This document shows positions 59,105 through 64,000 of a DNA stretch of 64,000 nucleotides, in pieces. Both the position numbers and the translations under genes were made by a program. The first letter of the stretch is position 1, and every line of letters begins with the position of its first letter. The notes below the pieces were generated by a model, which saw only the letters and a list, made by a program, of their open reading frames with translations, made no database searches and was not told where the DNA came from. The stretch is from positions 1,984,001-2,048,000 of the forward strand of contig JAPFFF010000009.1 in assembly GCA_039105265.1 (NCBI GenBank), in the 5' to 3' direction. The stretch is from Tritrichomonas musculus. Its lineage: Eukaryota; Parabasalia; Tritrichomonadida; Tritrichomonadidae.

Positions 59105-61225
59105 ATGAGTACAAATAATGATTTTGAAAATTACAAGGTTAATCCCGATGAATTTGATATAAATAAAAGTAATAAGGCAGGCCAAGGAGGATATGCTGTC
59201 GTTTATTTTGGGAAACAAAAGAGGAATGGTCGAAAATGTGCAATGAAGAAATTTTTTGAAAATGGAAATTTTAGAACAATGCAAAATAGCTTTCAAAAAG
59301 AAGTTATGATTCTTGGACAATCTATTCATCCCGCCATTCTTCCTTTTATCGGATATTCGATGGATAAACATTTTTGTATCTATATTGAAGCAATGGAAAA
59401 TGGATCTCTTGCGAAAATTTTAAAAGAAAAAGAGATAAAATTGGATATTACACAAAAACATATTATCTCATTCGGAATCTCATGTGGAATGGAATATCTT
59501 CATAGCCGAGAGGTTATTCATCGAGATTTGAAATCGGATAATATTCTACTTGATTCTAATTTACATCCATATATTTCAGATTTTGGTACATCAACAGAAA
59601 CTTTTTCTGAAAGGCGCGTTTCAAGAACGATAAGTTCAACAACGATTGCTATTATGGCCCCAGAGTTTTCAAAAGACCCAGATATATATAATCGCACTAA
59701 GCCAATTGATGTTTATTCATTTTCAATGGTGATGTATTACTTATGGACAGAAAAGCCACCATTTGGAGACCCTCCAAATATTTTAAAAGTTACAGATGCT
59801 ATTGATGGCTCTCGCCCAGAAATTCCAAAAGATAGTATTCCAAAAGAATGGGAAAAGTTAATTTACGAATGCTGGAGCCAAAATCAAAATGATAGACCAA
59901 CCTTTTCACAAATTTGTGATCGCCTTGAATCTGATGATTTTTTGAATTTAGGTGTCGATCGATCTAAATTCAAATCATATAAGGAATTAGTAAGATCACC
60001 AATCTCAAAAGCTATTAACCGTTATAATGAGTATATATTTAGTCCATTAAAACCAGAAGAAAAATCTAATCATCGTGAAATAACTTCATATCTTGATCCT
60101 TCAATGATGTATCTTGTTTCAAAATGCAAAAAAATTGGCGAGAGAATTCAAATTAATGTTGAAGAGTCTTTGTATCTACTTAAAAAAGCAGCTGACTTGG
60201 GGGATGCAGACGCCCAATATTCTTATGCACTTCATCTTTATAAACTAAATACTGAACAAGATGAAAAATTAGGTCTTCAATATCTTGAAATGTCAGCAAA
60301 AAAAGGAAATGGAGAAGCGATGTTCTTATATTCGCAGCTTCATCCAGATCAACCTGAAGCAAGTGAATTTTTCCTTAAAAGTACAAATACAGGAATTGTA
60401 CCAGAAGCATGGGCACTTAATGGTTCCAAATTGATAAAACAAGGCCAAATTGAAGAGGGATTATTATCCATTCGCCAAGCTATTCAGTACGGTTCGATGA
60501 ATGCAATGCTAACATATGCAAATTATTGTAAAAAAGAAGATTTCTATGAAATGGCATCACATTGCTGCCATGCTCTTGACTCAGTCGGTTTCATTCTTCC
60601 AATTGAATACATTGTATATCGATGCGAAAACTGCAATATTGAAATATGCGAAGGGTGTGCCAAACATTGTCACAAAGATCACAGAATTAAAGAAATCGGT
60701 CCAAAAAGATCGTTTGTTTGCGAATGCGGCGAAAAAGGCTTCTTTTACGAGAATGAAAACAAAATTATATGCAACTCTCAGTTTTTAGGTGAAATGAAAG
60801 TTAATGGGCAACCTTGCCTTTATCAACATCTTTATAAATGCTTGGACTGTTGCACTAGATCACAAGAGAAGTTCATTTGTAAAGGATGTGCTGAAAAGTG
60901 CCATAAGGATCATAGAGTCATTGATTGTGGCGCTATAAAAGGTTTCTGTAGCTGTGGATTAAATGGAATTGATAATTGCCAGCCCTGTAAGCTGACTCAC
61001 TTACCTCAGACAAATCATTCTGAATGCACAATTACAATTGGAAGAAATTTATTTCAAAGATGGTTTCAATGCGCTACCTGTGGAATTTGTGGCGATAATA
61101 AAAAAGGAATATGCCAAAAATGCGCTGAGACTTGTCATGCTGGCCACACATTATTTGATCGAGGCGTTTCTTTTAATGAATGCCAATGCAAACAATATGG
61201 AGATGTTTGCAAGTGTAAGTTTTAA
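59105..61225 (+). CDS. TKL-type protein kinase with Sel1 repeats and UBR-like zinc fingers
   Basis: A 706-residue protein with three modules. The kinase domain covers residues about 15-285, with glycine loop GQGGYAVVYFG (26-36), Lys48 in CAMKKF, VIHRDLKSDN with D141, and ISDFGTS with D159; the HRDLKSDN form points to the TKL group. Sel1-like repeats follow (about 355-480; LLKKAADLGDADAQYSYALH, YLEMSAKKGNGEAMFLYSQL). Residues about 500-706 hold three Cys/His-rich units (CENCNIEICEGCAKHCHKDH; CLDCCTRSQEKFICKGCAEK; CATCGICGDNKKGICQKCAE) resembling UBR-box zinc fingers. Kinase-Sel1 proteins are common in trichomonads; the added fingers suggest degron or ubiquitin-pathway recognition. Confidence 0.85.
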   Translation: MSTNNDFENYKVNPDEFDINKSNKAGQGGYAVVYFGKQKRNGRKCAMKKFFENGNFRTMQNSFQKEVMILGQSIHPAILPFIGYSMDKHFCIYIEAMENGSLAKILKEKEIKLDITQKHIISFGISCGMEYLHSREVIHRDLKSDNILLDSNLHPYISDFGTSTETFSERRVSRTISSTTIAIMAPEFSKDPDIYNRTKPIDVYSFSMVMYYLWTEKPPFGDPPNILKVTDAIDGSRPEIPKDSIPKEWEKLIYECWSQNQNDRPTFSQICDRLESDDFLNLGVDRSKFKSYKELVRSPISKAINRYNEYIFSPLKPEEKSNHREITSYLDPSMMYLVSKCKKIGERIQINVEESLYLLKKAADLGDADAQYSYALHLYKLNTEQDEKLGLQYLEMSAKKGNGEAMFLYSQLHPDQPEASEFFLKSTNTGIVPEAWALNGSKLIKQGQIEEGLLSIRQAIQYGSMNAMLTYANYCKKEDFYEMASHCCHALDSVGFILPIEYIVYRCENCNIEICEGCAKHCHKDHRIKEIGPKRSFVCECGEKGFFYENENKIICNSQFLGEMKVNGQPCLYQHLYKCLDCCTRSQEKFICKGCAEKCHKDHRVIDCGAIKGFCSCGLNGIDNCQPCKLTHLPQTNHSECTITIGRNLFQRWFQCATCGICGDNKKGICQKCAETCHAGHTLFDRGVSFNECQCKQYGDVCKCKF

Positions 61226-61695
61226 TTCAGATTCGTATTTAACTTTATTTCAAAATCTATTATTTTAATCTCGCAAACTATATAGCATTTCCCAAGAATG
61301 AGTTGATTATATATATATATATATATATATATATTAACTTTCTTATAAATAATAAAACATATATAATCGAATCCCAATTGAAGTTAGTATTATATTAATT
61401 TTATGTTCACCAAAAAAAAAAAAAAAACATTCCTAAATTATTTTTTTGAACTTAGAAAATGTCATTTTCGAAATTGCTTTTAAACTTAAATGTACGAATT
61501 CTTACATTTCTGTAAAATCTTTTATTGGTCAATTTCATTTTTTTTTTTTTTTTTTTTCAAAAAGTTTGAACATAATATTTTTTGAAATAAAATATTGAAT
61601 TCCTGATTGCATTATACACGCAATTTTTCAATTAATTCTTTTGAATTTTTCTGAGACACTTTATTACACATTCAAAAAAAAAAAACATCTTTTTC
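61226..61695. other. Intergenic region with an AT microsatellite
   Basis: Contains a run of about 14 AT dinucleotides at 61305-61334 and several A- or T-runs of 13-18 bases (near 61415 and 61540). It separates two kinase genes in the same orientation. No gene seen. Confidence 0.5.
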
Positions 61696-62943
61696 ATGAA
61701 AAAGAGTATAGAACCAGAACATCCTCGTTCAATACACCAGTACACAATTGGGAGCGAACTTGGACATGGTTCTTTTGCATACGTTTATAAGTGCTTTAAT
61801 ACAAAAAACCGGCGCACTTACGCAATGAAAATATTGCCAAAAAAAAATTTGGTTTCAGATAAAGACACTCAAAGATTTCAACGAGAAATCAACGCTACAA
61901 CTTTTTTAAGGCATGAAAATATTGTAGCTTTACACGATTTTTTCTGGGATGATAAAAATTTTTATCTTGTTCAAGACATATGCGCTGGCGGCGATTTGTT
62001 TAGTTACATTTCCAAATTTGATCATCTTGATGAACCAGTAGCTGCTTTTCTTTTTAAACAAATATGCGAAGCTATTCAATATGTACACTCATTTAATGTT
62101 GCACATAGAGATTTAAAACCAGAAAATATTTTAATAGAAAAATTTCCATTGATTAAGATAGCTGATTTTGGTTTATGCGGCTATATTGAAGAAGATTATA
62201 AGATGACAACATTTTGCGGTTCAACATCATATTGTTCTCCTGAATGCTTATCAAGAATTGAATATGATGGCAAAATGTCAGATTTATGGAGTTTAGGCGT
62301 TATTCTACTTGTAATGGTTACTGGCGATTCTCCATGGGATAAAAATACAGCTAAAATGATTTCCCAAATTAAATGTGCTGGATATAATATGCCACCTCCA
62401 TCAAAAATCTCGGAGGATTGCAGAAATTTAATCAGTCAATTGATTAGAGTCAACCCTCAAGAAAGACTTCCTATTGACAAAATCTTAAAACATCCATGGA
62501 TTGAACTTTCTGAACAGTCAAATTTGAAGCTACCATTAAAGCGAAACTTTTCTGACGAGAGTTATAATTCACAAAGATTACCACCGCTGAAAGGTGTTTC
62601 GCTCAGTGAAATAGCAAATATGTCAAAACTCTATTCAACAGCTACAGAAGAACGATTTGGGATTTTTTCACCTTTTGAGACATATAACATTGCTGATAAT
62701 AATTTTATTCATTCTCAAAAAAGTGAAAACGATGAGACTGAAGGCCTTGAGTTATCATATCAAAAGAAGAAGGTTAAGGTCCAAGCTTTACCAAACTTTA
62801 CAATAAGAAGTCAATCTTTTGAAAATTTGATCAAATCTCAATCAGTGAAAAAAACATCAATAATGCCAAATGCACCAATCAACAAAAAGTCATTACAGAG
62901 AAAAAAACATGTTAACATGAGATTATCACTACCACCAATTTAA
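61696..62943 (+). CDS. CAMK/AMPK-like serine/threonine kinase
   Basis: A 415-residue protein. The kinase domain spans residues about 16-272: loop ELGHGSFAYVYK, Lys in YAMKILPKK (about 45), HRDLKPENIL (about 137-146), DFG in IADFGLCGY (about 155), activation segment TFCGSTSYCSPE and SDLWSLGVIL. The HRDLKPEN form and the CGSxxYxxPE segment fit the CAMK group (SNF1/MARK-like branch). The 140-residue C-terminal extension is Ser/Lys-rich without a recognised domain. It likely phosphorylates Ser/Thr in the cytoplasm; targets are unknown. The ATG at 61696 follows AT-rich DNA with long A-runs. Confidence 0.9.
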   Translation: MKKSIEPEHPRSIHQYTIGSELGHGSFAYVYKCFNTKNRRTYAMKILPKKNLVSDKDTQRFQREINATTFLRHENIVALHDFFWDDKNFYLVQDICAGGDLFSYISKFDHLDEPVAAFLFKQICEAIQYVHSFNVAHRDLKPENILIEKFPLIKIADFGLCGYIEEDYKMTTFCGSTSYCSPECLSRIEYDGKMSDLWSLGVILLVMVTGDSPWDKNTAKMISQIKCAGYNMPPPSKISEDCRNLISQLIRVNPQERLPIDKILKHPWIELSEQSNLKLPLKRNFSDESYNSQRLPPLKGVSLSEIANMSKLYSTATEERFGIFSPFETYNIADNNFIHSQKSENDETEGLELSYQKKKVKVQALPNFTIRSQSFENLIKSQSVKKTSIMPNAPINKKSLQRKKHVNMRLSLPPI

Positions 62944-63231
62944 TATATTTTTCAAAACCTTTTATTGTTATATTCAATTTTATTATAGATAATAGATAAT
63001 TAAATTTACTGTTAAATAATTCAATTATTTGCTACTATTAATATATTTTTAGTTATTATTATTAATACCATTTTTGATTACATGTTCAATGATTTGAAAA
63101 AATAAAAACAAAAGATCTCTATGCATTTAATAGTAAATCAAAATTTCATGAATATTTATTTAATTTCACTCTATCATACAATGAATTTTTGATGTAGCGA
63201 CCGTTAAAAGAAAAACTTCATATTAAGCAAA

Positions 63232-64000
63232 TCAGTTAATATCTAAAATAAGTTTCTTTTTCTTTGTAGATTTCTTCTTTTTCCAAATATTTGTTAATGT
63301 ACTGCTACTATAATTCTTAAAGAACTTATAATATCTAATCAAGTTGAGTAGAACACAGATAAAAAGCGTTACAATAATAGTTGCCATTTGATAAGCAAAA
63401 GGAAAAGGCAATGATGACAAGCAGATATCAAAAGTTGTTTCATAAGCACAATAGGTTGAATTATCAAACGAAATATTAGTATCTACATGAAATCTTAAAT
63501 AGATTTTAGGTGTATCAGGGAAATTCGGATTTACTCTAGCGCATGGACTTCCTTCTGCACACAACCAAATAATTGTTCCATTGCTATTCGATGCCACACC
63601 AGTTCTCAGTGACGAATCATATCCCCACATTGGCTTTGAACCGTAATTAAATTCATACAAATCGCTTTGATTAGTGATAATATACATCGAATCCCTATAT
63701 TCTCCATATCCGATTATTTTCAGGTCAAACATGCCATTATAAGGTCTAGATGAATTGTCTAATGAGTCCCTCAGCCTGAATCTTGGATACCATCTTTGTG
63801 AATAATCTGGACATTGAATATCAGGATCTTTTTTGCACATAGTTGCCGTTGGATCGATTTCAAATATAAAGCCATAAGGACAGCCAATATGAGCCATAAT
63901 ACTGGCCTGACTAAAGCTGCATCTTGGGGAAGAATTCATAACACTAATAATAATTGGTACTTCAGCAATATATTCACCTGGTCTCATTTTTGAATTATAT
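63232..64000 (-). CDS. C-terminal part of a membrane protein resembling CatSper auxiliary subunits (partial)
   Basis: The minus-strand frame stays open to the window edge, so the gene probably continues beyond 64000; an ATG at 63987 exists but would leave no signal peptide. About 200 extracellular residues hold at least nine Cys (SPRCSFSQASIMAHIGCPYG; CKKDPDIQCPDYSQRWYPRF; RLRDSLDNSSRPYNG). Next come STYCAYETTFDICL, one transmembrane helix (MATIIVTLFICVLLNLIRYY) and a Lys-rich tail. This order (Cys-rich fold, late C-x-ETxF strand, single helix, basic tail) resembles the C-terminal region of the CATSPER beta/gamma/delta/epsilon subunits of the flagellar calcium channel. Read by eye; moderate confidence. 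Confidence 0.55.
   Translation of the reverse strand, partial: YNSKMRPGEYIAEVPIIISVMNSSPRCSFSQASIMAHIGCPYGFIFEIDPTATMCKKDPDIQCPDYSQRWYPRFRLRDSLDNSSRPYNGMFDLKIIGYGEYRDSMYIITNQSDLYEFNYGSKPMWGYDSSLRTGVASNSNGTIIWLCAEGSPCARVNPNFPDTPKIYLRFHVDTNISFDNSTYCAYETTFDICLSSLPFPFAYQMATIIVTLFICVLLNLIRYYKFFKNYSSSTLTNIWKKKKSTKKKKLILDIN

Overview
The window looks like nuclear DNA of a parabasalid protist (a trichomonad such as Tritrichomonas or Trichomonas). The case rests on very AT-rich sequence, intron-free genes with very short leaders, a TKL kinase carrying Sel1 repeats, abundant decayed DNA transposons and a Maverick/Polinton element. The trichomonad initiator consensus (TCA-pyrimidine-W-W) is not obvious at most host starts, so I do not name a species.

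Layout. Positions 1-18,900 are host chromosome: a Tc1/mariner-type MITE, a broken DDE transposase, a coiled-coil protein, a putative surface protein, an Abitram/Simiate-like protein, a PQ-loop membrane protein, a relic with a trypsin-like motif, an SLC35B-type transporter, an ankyrin pseudogene, a low-complexity protein and a large coiled-coil protein resembling the axonemal TSNAXIP1 family. Positions 18,964-59,044 are about 40 kb of mobile DNA arranged like Russian dolls. Element A (ends at 18,964 and 49,961) contains element B (19,245-24,106), which contains an intact Mutator-like element C (19,713-23,441, 9-bp target duplication). A also contains an intact 24.7-kb Maverick, D (25,021-49,739, 609-bp terminal repeats, ACTAG duplication). 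Next comes E (about 49,983-59,044), holding a decayed MULE-like element F (51,176-55,978, 9-bp duplication), itself hit by MITE G, plus an intact pogo-like transposase gene. Positions 59,105-64,000 return to host genes: a TKL kinase/Sel1/UBR-type zinc-finger fusion, a CAMK-type kinase, and the C-terminal end of a membrane protein resembling CatSper accessory subunits.

The Maverick is virus-like. It encodes a retroviral-type integrase, an FtsK/HerA-class packaging ATPase, a protein-primed family B DNA polymerase, a probable double jelly-roll capsid protein, a jelly-roll minor-capsid candidate, a GIY-YIG-type protein and a basic AT-hook protein. It also encodes two very large paralogous fibre-like proteins that fill the right-hand 7 kb. 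Replication genes and one capsid candidate lie on the minus strand in the centre. Integration, packaging and virion genes lie on the plus strand. All reading frames are open and the terminal repeats appear identical, so insertion was recent.

The strongest leads are the giant fibre pair, the integrase with Asn at the catalytic Glu position, a Cys/His protease-like module inside the polymerase, a gene bracketed by a perfect 34-bp inverted repeat, and the nested insertion history. All family assignments come from reading motifs by eye; no search was run.
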